DNA of 64,000 nt from contig JBANDB010000001.1 of the NCBI GenBank assembly GCA_037576215.1, positions 4,030,001-4,094,000 of the forward strand, written 5' to 3'. How positions within the stretch are numbered: the stretch's first letter is position 1; every line of letters starts with the position of its first letter. This document shows positions 26,022 to 38,140 of this stretch, one piece after another. The position numbers were made by a program, and so were the translations under genes. This DNA is from Armillaria gallica (lineage: Eukaryota > Basidiomycota > Agaricomycetes > Agaricales > Physalacriaceae). The notes beneath the pieces are model-generated. The model did no database searches. It worked only from the letters and a program-made list of their open reading frames with translations, and was not told the DNA's origin.

Positions 26022-27614
26022 GAAGGTTTCGGCGTAGTGCACCGTTTCCCTTTGAGCGGTCATCCCAAGTTGGGTGTGGGGGGTAAGTGCTATCTTTCTC
26101 TGAATAATTCACGTACTGATGTTTACTTTTTCACGAAATCCTCGGCATATGGGCCTTTGCCGTAGCGCGGAACAGCGCAGCGACAAAGGCCGCCTGTGGT
26201 TATGGAAGTAAACTTGTTTCTACAGACGCATAGCAGGCCGCCTACCCCCAATCTTTCTTAGTATATTGTCAGCTAGAATAATCATGTCTTTGCGCCTTCT
26301 GATGCCCTTTTTCTACTACTTTCTTGTCGGTCTGATCAGGGACTGGTTCCTGTCCCTTTCCTCAGAGGCCGGCAAAGCAGGACTCAATGGTACGAGTACA
26401 TCGGATGATGAAGTCATGGTAGACGACGGAACTTCGAAACTGGGCCATGCCGCACAGGTAGTCTAGACATGCGAGGTTGGTGATATATATAGGGAGCGAC
26501 GAACTAGTGGTATTTTATCAGACATCAACGAACGCGCGCAGCGTATTGGAATACTTACCTCGGTGAACTGTGACTGATCTATGCTGTATTAAATCACGAA
26601 TGAAGTCAATTGCCTTGTCGACCATTGGTGTGTAAAGATTACATTCTCCACTAGAAGAAAAGGCAGCACACAAGCGGTATAACTTGATGGGTAAAAAACG
26701 TCGTATTCATGTATGGCACATGAGGACCAAAATGACCTATTCCTCAGATTTCGCAGCGACATAAAATGCTTAAAACGATCATTCGGTACTGATTGGCAAC
26801 AAAGTAAACCGAAAGCAAGCAGTACAGGAACTACAACTGCAAATAACGGTGGCAAAAACTATTCTGTAACAAAGGCTGATTTCAGTCCAAAGTGATTCAA
26901 TGGTTATGGAGGTGACCTCTCAGGCGACCCTCATCAAAATCCACGGAAGTAGTGCAGCTGCAGCTGCGAGGCCTTCAGGTCGAAAGCTTCGGCATTGTAC
27001 GGGCAAACAATGCGAGAGTAGATATCCGTGCAGTATCTAGAGACCGGACCCTTACGCATAAATAGACGAGACAATATATACCCAGAAAGATTCGGGTGAC
27101 CCAGACGGGGTGATCGCTTCCAAACGGTCTGTGGGTACTATCGAGGGAGATTCACGTCAGGCTTAGGAAAATGCCTATTGAATTCTACCCCAGAAGATGT
27201 AGGTGAAGGAGGCTCACGAGTCCACCAACTGCTCGCCCGTCGTATTCTCTGCATCTGAATCTTGATTGTTGGCACTGGCAGTTGTGACACTGCCGAGGCT
27301 GATACATTTACAACGGGGCCTCCAAATGTGGTAACATTTCATTTAATCTTGAGACACGACCGTCCGTATCCTCCCAGCACCTTCACCAGCTCGCTTGAAT
27401 AGTATTACATACGGTCCATCGATAGGTAATGATCGTAGGTGAAGATAAATAGCTAGCCACAGCAAACTGTGTTTATGCAATTATTCAGAAGAACACCGTG
27501 TTTATCTTGGATGCTCGTATCCCTTCAGAATAAGAGAGATAAATGGCTGTCTGGAGGTTCTGTGGAGATATGTTCACATTGTGATTGAAGATGAAGATAG
27601 GTGACTACAGAAAA
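26022..27614. other. Intergenic, no gene recognised
   Basis: A 66-codon plus-strand frame (26266-26466) with a hydrophobic start (MSLRLLMPFFYYFLVGLI) could be a small secreted or membrane protein but has no other support. The rest is AT-richer sequence downstream of RPAP1. Confidence 0.35.
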
Positions 27615-30600
27615 CTAAGATAGTGCTAACAACTTCTCTAAAACACGCAGGTCAGTCCAACGTAATATATAGTCTGCTCGTTCCCCCTTCACCTCACTAC
27701 CGTGTTCGAAACAAAGCGGAGCCAATGAAACAGGTCCATCCGGGGCCTGTTTGTACGTTATGATATCCCTTAGGACCTCTTTACTCCCCTGCCCAATGAG
27801 AAGCCCAAATAGCTTCTTCGACGATACATCATCCCCAGGTGTCATCATCAAGTCCGGCCAGATATTACAGGCGACATGATGAACTGCGACGAAGCGGACA
27901 AACCCGTCCATCGAAGGGCCTATCGACACGAGCGCACGAACATAAGCACCGATCATCTCAGGGCTGCGTTCAACAGGATAGAGATACTCTCGAATATCCT
28001 GGGAAATGACAGCATCGAAAGGTACATAAATACTCTTGATGAGATGCCCGAAATCCAACCAGAGATGTTTCCGATAATCCACAGCGTAATGCATGGACGT
28101 CGGAGGCAGGAGAAGTCGAGCGAACAAGGGATGGGCGAAAGAAATTGCGTCATATAAAGCCACAAAGTCCGTGTAATACTGGTAAAATGGCGTTCCAGCT
28201 CCAAGGAATCTTGCAGCGACTGTTTCTAGATCATCTTGTCTGGTCGACTTGACTTTCGGTTGCATGCCCACCGCATACGGAGAAAGCAACTCGTTCATCA
28301 AATACCCCACAGCTGGATCGCGGAATACCTCATCCTGACCCTTATCATGATCCTGTTCGTGCTCCAACATGAATACTTCCATGCATCCAAATACTGCCTC
28401 CGGACCGGATAACACGACGTCCGCCAGGCCGCTCGCAAATCTCAGAACAGCCTCTCGTCCCAACTGCGCAAGCAGAAGAGACGCACGCACTATCTCCGTC
28501 TCCGATGCATCCCAGGACGGAGGAAACGCGCCTTTTCGCTGGAATGCAGATAGCTCGTGACCGGAACGCAAAATGTGGTCAATTGGCGTCAAAGCCCAAT
28601 CTCCTTTCAACGGAAGTCCAATGGGGTCCCAATCCGTTGTGACGAGCACAGATGTTGTCAGTCTTTGAGACGTCGAGAGTAAGATTGATTTGGATGTGGG
28701 ACTTGTCGGTGCAGTCTGGACGTCGTCTCTAGGCTGAATAACTTGGTGCAGTATGGGCTTGATTGCGTTCATCCCGCCCCGTTCCCAAATGATATTCGGT
28801 ATCTTCAGCTGCCGTTGTTTAGCCCAATCGGCCGTAATCATCCCAAGAAGGTCGTCCATGATCGCAAGCGCATGACCTTCATCCCCGGGATAACACCTAA
28901 GGATGATAGCAAAAGCTTGCGCCATCCACAAATCATCTGAACTTCCGGGAAGCTTTCTCGACAAGAGAAGATAATAGTAGAGGAGGGAACCAAGGGGTCG
29001 ACACATAACTCTAGCATATGCACCGACCAATCCACGGTGCTCAGATTTGGGAGGATAATTCCAGACCGGATGCGAAACCAACAGGGCGCACAGCTGCGAT
29101 ATCCGAGAAAAAGGGAGGTCAAACGGTGGCGACTCCGGTGGACCGCTCGACGAAGGTATACATGCTAACCATAATCGTATCACGGCTGTCAGCGCATCGG
29201 CGCACCTCCCCGCGCTCAAGAGCGTCGGTAGCCACTGTGAAGGAGCTTCTCTTGACTGGAGGACCGCGAGATCAGCCTTGAGGCCCTCTAGGGTGGCTAA
29301 CATGATATGTCTAGCCAGGCCATCCTCACTTTCAAACCCAGATTTTAAGACCGTCAGAACGGCCTCCCGTTCAGCTTGGCCGCCCCGAGGACTATTGACT
29401 CGGGAACCTTCTAGCCATGCACTGATACATCCCCAGATAGCGCTTTGAGTATCGATTATCTCCTTCAGTTGGCTCTTATCCTCCGGTAATCGATCACAGG
29501 CTTTCAATGTCAACACGTCTTCGCCCCATCCCCATGCAACAACCCGACTCCACAAGATGTCATGACTGGGAGACGTCTTGTGAGGATCTGTTGCACAAAT
29601 CATCCACGTTCTTATCAACTCAGACCACGCCTGAGCTAACTTTCCCCCTGTCTCCGTCACATAGACGGTCAGACGCGTCCAAAGCGTTTGTGCATCCGTC
29701 GCAGTATGCGAATACATCCCATACCGCCCCAGAGAGGTGTAAAATCGTAGGGTAGACACCAATAGTTCAAGGGCCAACTCGGCAGGATACTGCGCAGTTC
29801 CATCAGTGGAAGGTATGGTGCTTGCGATGAACTTGAGCATAGCATCTGCCGGATCACAAAGCGCTTTGGCGTTGCGCCGCGAAGCATGGACGAGGGTAAT
29901 GAGGCAGTGAATAGCAGGAGGATGTGGCGTAGCAGCAGAGAGCAGGAAGACATTGACGATACTTGCAACGAGACTGGACGTTTGTACAATCTTTTCGGCC
30001 GCAGTATTGGAATGCTTGGCAATCCGATGTACAATGCCAAGGAGCTGGAGTTGATTTGGAGTAGGGAAGGATTCGACGGAGTTGAAGTCAGGCGGGGATG
30101 AGAGTAAGGGAGCTAATTGCGAGAGCATCTCAGAAAGAGGTAGAGCATCGATTAATGAAGATATAGATGGAGGGGAGTCGTAGTGGTGGCGGTAGAGACA
30201 TCAACTGGCATGTTGAGTTCGATCTCCCCAAAAGCAGCTTCTACGTCATTCAAATCAACCTGTAGGTCATCAATCTCTTGAGCCTCCCAGCCAACAAGAC
30301 ATTGCCAGACAACAGCAATACCTCTTGCGCCAACACTTCCCCGCTCGGGTAAGACTTCCAGACCGGCGAACAATATGCGCTTCAGAAGTGTGGCAGACTT
30401 TGGCAGATAGATCATTCAGCACCGGATCGTCGGGATTAGAGTTCCCGCCCTCGGTGCATTTTCTCAACCATCGGGCTACACCGCTCAAAACACCGAGCAT
30501 AGCCGCCCTCTGAGCGGCAACGCTGGACCGTGTCAGGAGGAAGACATCATCAAGAGTGTATCCAGCATGTGATCCCTCGGCATGGTGATGCAAACCCAGA

Positions 30601-31295
30601 TGTGTAGGGAGAGTCGAACTGATAGATGAAGGAATTGGATTACCCGAGAGATCAAACCGTAGTTTGTCAACCGGTGAAGAATCGTCCGACTTGTCATCCG
30701 ATGTGGATGGGTTCATCCATGCTAGGTCGGGATTGGAGGACGGAGCAGAAGGGAAATATTTTCGACGAATATACTCGGGACTGCCTTCTTCTGGATCCTC
30801 GTTGGTAGTGGGATATTTGCAGAGATGTAAGTGAACACCTGGCTCTTGCACATTTCCTGAATTCAAATAAGACACTGCTGCAGAATATATTTCGAACTTC
30901 TCACCAGTTATGGGTGTGCCTTCAGGGCGTTTACGCTTCATCTCCTCGGAATCTTTCTCTGCTTGTCTTTCCCGTGCCTCTCTTGCTTTCCTTAAGATAC
31001 CGTCGATGTCCGCCCCGAACCTTTCGTATATCTCGTTCTGTTCGCGCTCTTTCTCCTCTGCAGTCATGTTCTGCACCTGCAATTGATTCTGTCGGCTGAT
31101 TTCTTCCCGCCAGTCGGCCACAGGTTCTTCACATTCAGGAACGTTGGGCGCGAAGGCACCCTCAAAGACCCTGCCCTCCACAGCCACCGACGACCTCCTT
31201 CCGCCATCCTCCTCGTCTGCAAAGCTGACATCCCTCCCTCCCGCTGCTCTATTTGCTGCTTGGAGCCAGCGCCGCCTTTCTGTATGGGAATTCAC
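27615..31295 (-). CDS. RPAP1: RNA polymerase II-associated protein 1 (RPAP1/Rba50) homologue, 5' end incomplete
   Basis: RPAP1 (yeast Rba50) helps assemble and import RNA polymerase II. The N-terminal part holds the conserved NQLQVQNMTAEEKEREQNEI and ERFGADIDGILRKAR; the RPAP1 C-terminal motif follows as DKLRFDLSGNPIP, LPTHLGLHHHAEGSHAGYTL and LTRSSVAAQRAAMLGVL. A long helical region of about 850 residues extends to the stop at 27615, as in metazoan-type RPAP1. Two one-base frame changes are needed: an extra A in the run at 30399-30401 and a change near 30165. The visible coding sequence begins just inside an apparent splice acceptor (31280-31282) and lacks the GFP-type N-terminal segment of the family. 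The next 80 bp run directly into the divergent oxygenase copy 2, so the first exon seems to be missing. Confidence 0.82.
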
Positions 31296-31376
31296 CTCAA
31301 GTCATGTCCAAACGAGGTCGACGCTGATAACGAAGTGCAAAATAATCCCTCTGTTTATCTTGAACTCACTTAAACA

Positions 31377-32542
31377 ATGGCTGCTCGCCCCGTTCCCTAC
31401 ATCTCCCTTCGCAACTTCGATCTTCGAAAAAACCAAATTGCTAAAGAACTCATTGATGCTGCTGAGAATGTTGGGTTCTTTGTGCTCGTGGACCAGGAGA
31501 GCCCTAGCAAGCAGGATATATCCGACATGTTCGAGCTCTCGTGTGTCATGGGCGCGGTGCTTCCAGTCGGCTGCCATCTGACCGATACCACACTAGCGCG
31601 CGGTACTTTGCATTGCCCGAAGAGATAAAGGCAAAAGTCCCTTCATTCGGGACGAGAACTGCGGCTGGGAGAAGGACGCCCAGGTCCGTCCATCGACCGG
31701 CGTTGCCGACCCCAAAGAGTCTCTACAACTGCAAGCATTCCGTGCCGACACTTACTGGCCCACAGACCTTCCCGGAATCCCGGAATTCCGCAAAAAGTGT
31801 CTGGAATTTATGGACAAGACCCAGACGCTCTCCCTCAAGATCCCCTCTTTCTTTGCTGTTGCCCTCGGTTTTCCGCCAGATTTTTCACCGAGGCGCATGA
31901 TGCCAGTAAGGGAGATTGCTTGTCGACTTTGAGACTTCTGCAGTATCACGATACGACGGGAAAGGACTTTGGTCCAAACTCGTGGAGAGCAGGAGCCCAT
32001 ACCGATTTCGATTGCTTGACGTTGCTGTATCAGCAGGATGGCGGCGACGGTCTGGAGGTCTGCCCTGGCAGAGAGGCACACACTAGCTTTGCTCAGGCAG
32101 ACGACTGGACTCCCGTTCCTGCTCGGACAGGCGATATTACGGTCAACGTTGGTATGCATGTGGAGATTTCATATAATGCTCATGTGCTAACGATTTTATT
32201 CATAAGGCGACATGTTGATGGCTTGGAGCGAAGACAGGTTCAAGTCTCTTTTCCATAGAGTCCGTGCCCCAGGACCAAACGATAATCAAAAACCGCGTCT
32301 CAGCATTGGGTAATTCTCTCTTACCTCCCTTCTTCGTATATACACCTGACTGTTATTGTATCAGGTATTTCAACCAACCTCGCCCAGGCGTTCTCGTTGA
32401 TGGCCCTACCCATAAATATGCAGCACAGACAGTTAAAGAGTATATTGTAAACGCCATGCACCGTAATTATCTGGAAGCTCAGCAGCTGAAGAAGGAGCCG
32501 CAGTCGGTAGTAATAAATGCCCCTGTTGTTACTGTAGCCTAA
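31377..32542 (+). CDS. 2-oxoglutarate/Fe(II) oxygenase, copy 2
   Basis: Same family as copy 1 at 23.1 kb, with most differences single substitutions. It starts MAARPVPYISLRNFDLRKNQ, has AHTDFDCLTLLYQQDGG, FHRVRAPGPNDNQKPRLSIG and ends VVINAPVVTVA, so both N- and C-termini are complete, unlike copy 1. Relative to copy 1 it lacks one C at 31639-31641 and one G at 31879, each breaking the frame, and its first intron donor reads GTGTCA instead of GTGAGT. If the two missing bases are errors the gene would be full length (about 340 residues). Isopenicillin N synthase-like fungal oxygenases act on nucleobases, amino acids or secondary metabolites; the copy 1 neighbour (an NCS1 permease) hints at a nucleobase-type substrate, but this is inference. 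Confidence 0.75.
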
Positions 32543-32612
32543 GTTTGAGTTGTAACTGATAATGTAGACGTAAAATTAGCCTGATCTTAGCCGAGTGTAG
32601 AACGTGAATCCC

Positions 32613-32867
32613 AAAAATATACAGTCATGTCTCTATTTCAATTCAAACAGGGTTTAGTGGGTATGGTGCCGGGCAGAAGGAAGCCGACGGTAGGCACAGA
32701 CCCCACATGAACTTGAATAGTTGTGCAAAAATGTATTTCCCCGTGTAGATCCCCCGGTTTGGCAATTTCATTTAGGCTGTTTTTCTCATAAATTCTCCAT
32801 CACAGGGATGCACGCCTTTCCCAAGGGTTAACTTAGTTAATTTCAGTTTTACCAAGTAAGTAGTGTA
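32613..32867. other. Intergenic between convergent oxygenase and patatin genes
   Basis: No coding signal. The patatin 3' end runs through a long A tract on the plus strand (32879-32894). Confidence 0.5.
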
Positions 32868-34106
32868 CTATGCTCTACCAAAAAAAAAAAAAAACAAAGT
32901 CGAGTTTGGTCGAGTCGATGTGTCAAGGTTGAGCCCACCCTTTCTGAGGGCCATGACGGCCTTGTCTACTCTCGGACTCACGTCCACGTCCTTGAGGTAC
33001 TGCTCTGTATGCGCCCTCACCTCAGATAAACGATCCCATTGCTCCGGCGAGACCTGCTCCATACCACGCTGGACGTTGAACCTGAAGTAGACATCCGGTG
33101 TGTGGCGATACTCTTGCGAAAGTTCTTGCGCCGTCTGCTCGCAATCTGTGGCAAGGGCCATGAGAGTTTTGCCGACGCTGTCGACGGAACCACTCTGTTG
33201 CGATGTCGCAGGGGTCAACGCGATCGTCTTAGGATAGCCAGTGCCGATGCTAATCAGACACTCGATTTTTCTGGCAGGAAACATAATCCTAGCTTCCTCC
33301 AGCACGATCTTTGCAGGATTGTTGCGGCCCCACCCGCCATCGATATATGACTGCTTCATGTACTGCGGCCCGATCTCGATTCGTTTGAAGAGAATGGACA
33401 TGGCACATGTAGCACGCCCAGCTTCCCAAATTTTGCATTCTATCGGGACTTCGGTGGGATTGTAATAGGTACGGAAGAGAACGGGTATCGACGCGTTCAT
33501 GTTGTCCGCGTTCATAGCACAAACAAAGCTAGGAATGCTGTTGAGTCGAACATATTGGGATAGGGAAATTGCCTACGTTTTACATGCCGCTGCACCTTTC
33601 TCCGTCATCCCGGCTTCGGAGTTGTGAGGCTCAGTGTGGTCCTTCACGATTGATCTCAAGATATCTTCGAAATTGCTGGCCCTGTATTTGCCGTCACGTA
33701 TTCCGAATCCCTTCGTGTCGCCAAAAACTTTGACAGAAAACTTTCCCCAGTAATTGATTGCTTCCTCGACGGACATGCGTAGACGACCTAACATCAGAGC
33801 GATCAACCTACAGCGAGAAGTTAGAAGTGAGCGCGGATGAGCTGCATCACGAAGACTGACCCCCCTGTGTTAGTGCCGCCTATCAAGTCGAAGTATTCGC
33901 ATGGTCGCGGGGTGTGGTCGAGGTCATCGGACATCCTGATCCTCCACATAAGGTTTTGGAGAATGAATAACGCAGACAGTCCCCGTATACCACCGCCATC
34001 TACATGGATTGCCGCGATCAGTAGGAGCTCTGCAACATCAAAAGCATAAGGTAAAAACCTATAGAGAGTAGTCTTACGCCCGTTCGCCAACATGTGTTTC
34101 GGCCAT
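32868..34106 (-). CDS. Patatin-like protein with nucleophile Ser replaced by Asn
   Basis: Patatins are lipid acyl hydrolases with a Ser-Asp dyad. Exons give MAETHVGER, then VRLLSIDGGGIRGLSALFIL with the oxyanion-hole DGGGIRG, then FDLIGGTNTGG where the family has GTSTGG; the codon is AAC. The dyad aspartate is kept (SYIDGGWGRNNPAK), as are GKFSVKVFGDTKGF and LISIGTGYPKTIAL. With no nucleophile the protein is probably not a hydrolase. The frame from ATG 34106 needs one more G in the run at 34079-34081 (plus-strand CCC). Introns match those of the intact patatin at 39262-40456 in position. The C-terminus reads through a T tract (NSTLFFFFF), so the true stop depends on tract length. A TATA-like element sits about 45 bp upstream. 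Confidence 0.82.
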
Positions 34107-34148
34107 GACTAGCTTCAGCTATGATTAATTGGGCGTCTATTGATATGA

Positions 34149-34157
34149 CTTTATATA
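34149..34157 (-). promoter_or_regulatory. TATA-like box upstream of the Asn patatin
   Basis: TATATAAAG on the minus strand, about 45 bp before the ATG at 34106. Confidence 0.4.
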
Positions 34158-35265
34158 CTGCGAAGCCATGAGGACCGCTAATTTCACGGTATTGCTTCTA
34201 GCCCGTCAAATTCTGTCCGGACTCATGCATATTTGACCCAAACACGCTTCCATTAAGATATTCCAAGGGACAGCCGCGGGGCGAGCTGTTGAATTCCGGC
34301 ATGCATCGGCGTACTTAGGAAGGAGGGAATCCGGAGGAAATTGGTGAACGATCTTGATAGCAGGCCCTGTGATTGCAAAAACACTGGATTGGCGGAGTCG
34401 TTGGATGGGAAGATAGAGGCTGCGTCAGTCACAGCCTGGCACTCATTCTTTCAACGAGGGTCTCAGAACGTACCTCAGATATAAAATCAACGTAAGAATT
34501 TGGGGCAGTCGTCATAGCATGACCTATTCATTGTCAACACTAAGCATTGAACTATGACATACTTACGACCCAGTTTTCTCGTTCCGTTCTGCGCTTGAGT
34601 TCTAAGCTCAGTAGCGTCTGACGTTGAAGTCATCACTGTGGCTCCTGCAGCGGATCCATCATTATTTAAAGTATCTTGAGGCTCCTGCTCGATGACGCTA
34701 TGCAGAAAATTAGACAGAGCAGATGATATCTGTAGTGACTCTATGCTCCGAACATCGTAATGTCGTTTTCTGAGCAATGTGGTTGGGTGTATAGTCGTGA
34801 GAACAAAGTGCCTGTAAGAACTGTTCAATTAGGAGTAGGTCGTTACCAAATCGGGTAGTACTTTCCATAACGACTTTCGTTTACTAACCACCATTGGGAC
34901 CTAGCGCTACTTTGCTAATGGTCAGACAGAGTCAATTTTACGGTGCGAATCAGATAGAATTTGGATACCTGTATATTCCATGATCTTTCCACTCCATGTT
35001 TTCATGACCCACCATTCTGTTGAATCCGTTGCGTTACCAACGGCTGGCAAGTCTTCACACCAGGAAAAGCTCGCCACCATTCGAATTCTTAGGCTCCGAG
35101 TTTCGGCTCAATTGGAGGCAAGACAGCAAGATTATGGTCACCACCATAACGACACTTCTATTCTACTCGTACCGACCATTTAACATCCATCCATTGATCC
35201 TTTTATTCCCTGTCCCGAGAATTGTTTCCTGTTGCTTAGGTTCGTCGTGGCTACGAGTATCGCTT

Positions 35266-35465
35266 CTGCCGCCGCACCATTTTCTAATGGTGCGCTGCGA
35301 TGCTGTGGTATCTTGTCGCTTGCGTTCCTGTGATCCAGTCCTGCCGCCGCGCTGTTTTTAATGGCGTGCTGCGACGGTTTGATCTCTCGTTGATTCGGTT
35401 TCGGTGGCGGTGACGAGGATTGCTCCTGTTGCCTCACTGTTTTCTAACAGTGTGCTGCGACACTG
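35266..35465. repeat. Three degenerate repeats each carrying a small hairpin
   Basis: Related blocks begin at about 35266, 35341 and 35425. Each has CTG(C/T)(C/T)GCC near its start, a short stem-loop such as CACCATTTTCTAATGGTG or CACTGTTTTCTAACAGTG, and ends GTGCTGCGAC or close to it. Spacing is about 75-84 bp. Confidence 0.6.
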
Positions 35466-35699
35466 GTTTATTGTCGCTTGTTTCGTTTCCACCCCGCCTG
35501 CTGGTCGTTCCGGGTTACGTCGCATGGCCCTTGCGTATACGGAATGACAATTCCGCTGTGCTTCCGGAAATGATGTGTGCCTCCGAGTCATTGCTTTCCT
35601 CCTTGTTTCTGCTCCTTCGTTACTTCCACCATCACAGACATACCTCAACATATTTACAAGGGTGCGACCTCCGCTGCCGCGCACTCGCCATTTCTTGTA

Positions 35700-35845
35700 C
35701 ATGGTCAGCCTCGATGCCGGCGCTAGTTTGGTATTTGTGTTTTCGCGTTCTCATGAGCCTAACCTCTACTGTTGTGTGCTCGCGGTTTCGTGAAATGGTT
35801 GGCCTCGATGCCGGTGTTGACTTGGTGCTCGCGTTCCTGCGCTTC
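35700..35845. repeat. Two diverged tandem copies
   Basis: TGGTCAGCCTCGATGCCGGC (from 35702) is echoed by TGGTTGGCCTCGATGCCGGT (from 35797) with related sequence following in both; the offset is about 95 bp. Confidence 0.5.
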
Positions 35846-36389
35846 AGTCTACTCCGTGCTTGCATTTCCGACCTTGCCTTAACGTTCATCGCTAACCATA
35901 AATACAAACACCAACACCACTACCTTTCTGCTGCCTCGTGTGTCTGGTTTTGAAATCACACATTTTCTGGGTGCTGATGAGGTGAGAATAGAGGGACTGT
36001 ATTTTTCGTATATTTAGCTCCATATCCTCGTATCGTCCTTGGATATTCCCGAGTGTTACATCTTTTGCGCGAAGAGTGTCTACTCGGCGCGACGCACTCA
36101 AAAGTGTGATTAGAACGATATGTCCCTTCACGGCCGTGGCACATGGCTTGCCATGTCAGGGCTATCATTAAACAGTTCTTCGCCTTATTCCACCACCTGC
36201 GTCAGGTTCTAGCGCTTGGACACCGAGGATTATGTTAGAATACAATGTCAAGTCGAACATGCTCCGTACCCATACCAACTCTGTTCCATCTCTGTCTCCT
36301 TCCTTGCGCCTCGAGTCCAGGCAATTCTTTCCTTCTTCACTCTGATCCTCCACCACCGACATTTTTCCCTCTCGACACCTCGCCCGACT

Positions 36390-37440
36390 ATGAGCAAGAA
36401 GGCTGCAAAAGTACCCAAGACGTCTGGCTCAGCAAATATCTATGATCACCGCGATATCGTGCTAGGAAAAGTACGCGACTACTCGCCGTGACCCAGGATG
36501 GTACGTATGCTGAACATTCTCGAAGGCGCGTCTCGTGATAACGACGACCGATATCCAGGTAGTCGACCCAAACGATGTGCCGCAGCGACCGACCCGCGGG
36601 CAAAAAAGTAAACTTCTACCTTGTACGATTTTTCCCCGCCGGCAATTTGTGAGTGTCTTTGATCAAGTTCTTGCCTGTATTATTTCCTGGCTGACAATCG
36701 GCTACGTATAGCTCCTGGCTAGCGCCTAAGGATATCTCAAAGTTCCAGCAACACGAAACCGAGGCGTACATCAACGAGCCATTCAAAGTGTCGGGTAACC
36801 TCTTGACGGGCTACAAGGTTAGGCCGGACCCTTCTGAATGGGAGAAGTACAAAGTTGAGCAAGCAGAAGCTGCTGCGTTGGAGGATGTCATCGACGAGGA
36901 GAAGCCGAAGAAACGGAAACGAGGCAGTGAAGGCGGCACCTCAGCCAGAAAGCGCAAGATGAGCACGACGGGCGATGCAAGGAAGAAGGCACCACCGAAG
37001 GGCAAGATAGCTGGAAAGAAGGAGAATATCGAGAGCGAGAATGATGGCAAGGCTGATGAAGACGTTGGCACCAGCAAGAAAGGCACGAGTCCGCCTCTGG
37101 CGAAGAAGGCATAAAGAAGCGCACGACGGGGGTGCGTCGTTTCCTTCTCTTCTACTGCCAACCATGGCATATTAACGGGATATACTTTTTAGGCAACGTA
37201 GCAAACGATACCGAGGTCCTCAAGGTTTGTGAATGGTGACCCAAGTTGCAGAAGTCATTTTTGAGCAATAAGTGGGACCCGTCACTCGAAGGAGGAGGTG
37301 CGTCTGCTATCTGATGTCTGTCTCCTTATCGATTGACATTTTACCCTCAGGATATGCCGGAGATGGATAAACTATTTCGCACAGTCGAAGCTTACCAGTC
37401 TATCACCATTCCGTACCTCACGGTAAGCCCTTTCCGCCAT
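36390..37440 (+). pseudogene. PWWP-domain protein pseudogene, copy 1
   Basis: PWWP domains bind methylated nucleosomes and DNA. The exons read MSKKAAKVPKTSGSANIYDH, RDIVLGKVRDYSP, then TGA where the second-position Trp of the PWWP signature (SPWPGMV) should be, then VVDPNDVP, NFYLVRFFPAGN, SWLAPKDISKFQQHETEAYI and a Lys/Glu-rich tail (EEKPKKRKRGSEGG). A C-terminal helical part resembling the LEDGF/TFIIS-N type follows (LQKSFLSNK, DMPEMDKLFRTVEAYQS) after a second TGA in the expected EWRHKL. Relative to copy 2 it also lacks 11 nt in the exon near 36570 (frameshift) and 30 nt in the acidic stretch. This is the left arm of a large inverted duplication. Confidence 0.82.
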
Positions 37441-38140
37441 CTTTTACATTAATGGGGGGAGTTCCGGTGGAGTTACCGTCAATTCTGTATTTTTCTCCGC
37501 CCTTTTCTGACTTTTCTTCATGACTTCACCTGTTGAATGCGGGAGCATTTTCTATTCACCTTCGCTATGAGTGTATCTGCTCAAAGCCTCTTTTCTCTCG
37601 TCCGCCAGTTGCGTTGTCTTCATTTTCTTTCCGTTATTGTCTTTTTCCAGCCGAGCATTTGCCACACCCCTACTTTCTCACTCCGTTTCGCTCATAACTT
37701 GTTTATTTGGGTAGACCATGGACACACTGTTCTTCCTTCGCTCCCTGTATGGCTTATTTGAGCAGGCCAGCGCAACATTTGCTACCTAGCCCTGTGAGGT
37801 TTTACCACATCTCACCTTTGACGTCCAGTTTTGTCTCTTCGCTCCACGGTGGATCCCACATGGTTCCATGTAAATTGGTTGCGCTGTCTACGGCTTCTGC
37901 ATTCTTTTCTCGACTTTTGTTGAATTTGGTTTTGTTTTGCCTCTCAGGTGGACTTTTGTTCTCCTTTATAACATCCCTAACCCCACGGGCTCTCCGCTGC
38001 ATTCTATTCGTCCGTTCTCTCTTTTTTTCATGGCCCGGGTCGTCGGTTTTCTCCTCTGTACCTGACATCAAGATCCCTTTTGCGAACCCTTCGTTCCTTC
38101 ATTAAAGGACCACTTGCGTTTGATTGTAGTCCCTTTTGCC
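36402..38140 (+). repeat. Left arm of 1.75-kb inverted duplication
   Basis: Homologous, in inverse orientation, to about 43005-44769. Covers the PWWP pseudogene except its first codons plus about 700 bp of 3' noncoding sequence (for example the segment around 37707-38105). Differences are scattered substitutions and small indels. Confidence 0.9.

Larger units (their letters stand above)
34107..36389. other. Intergenic, repeat-bearing
   Basis: No gene could be supported. A minus-strand stretch at 34487-34828 (SIESLQISSALSNFLHS, EPQDTLNNDGSAAGATVMTS) is protein-like but has no recognisable family. The part from 35.2 to 35.9 kb is made of degenerate repeats, listed separately. Confidence 0.35.

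Noticed and set aside
35266..35465. Regular hairpin units as a CRISPR array
   Set aside because: Units are degenerate, spacing is irregular, spacers are not unique of equal size, and the genome is eukaryotic.
37707..38105. 132-codon frame in the left inverted arm as a gene
   Set aside because: It is 3' noncoding sequence of the PWWP pseudogene; the matching frame in the right arm is broken and no domain is seen.
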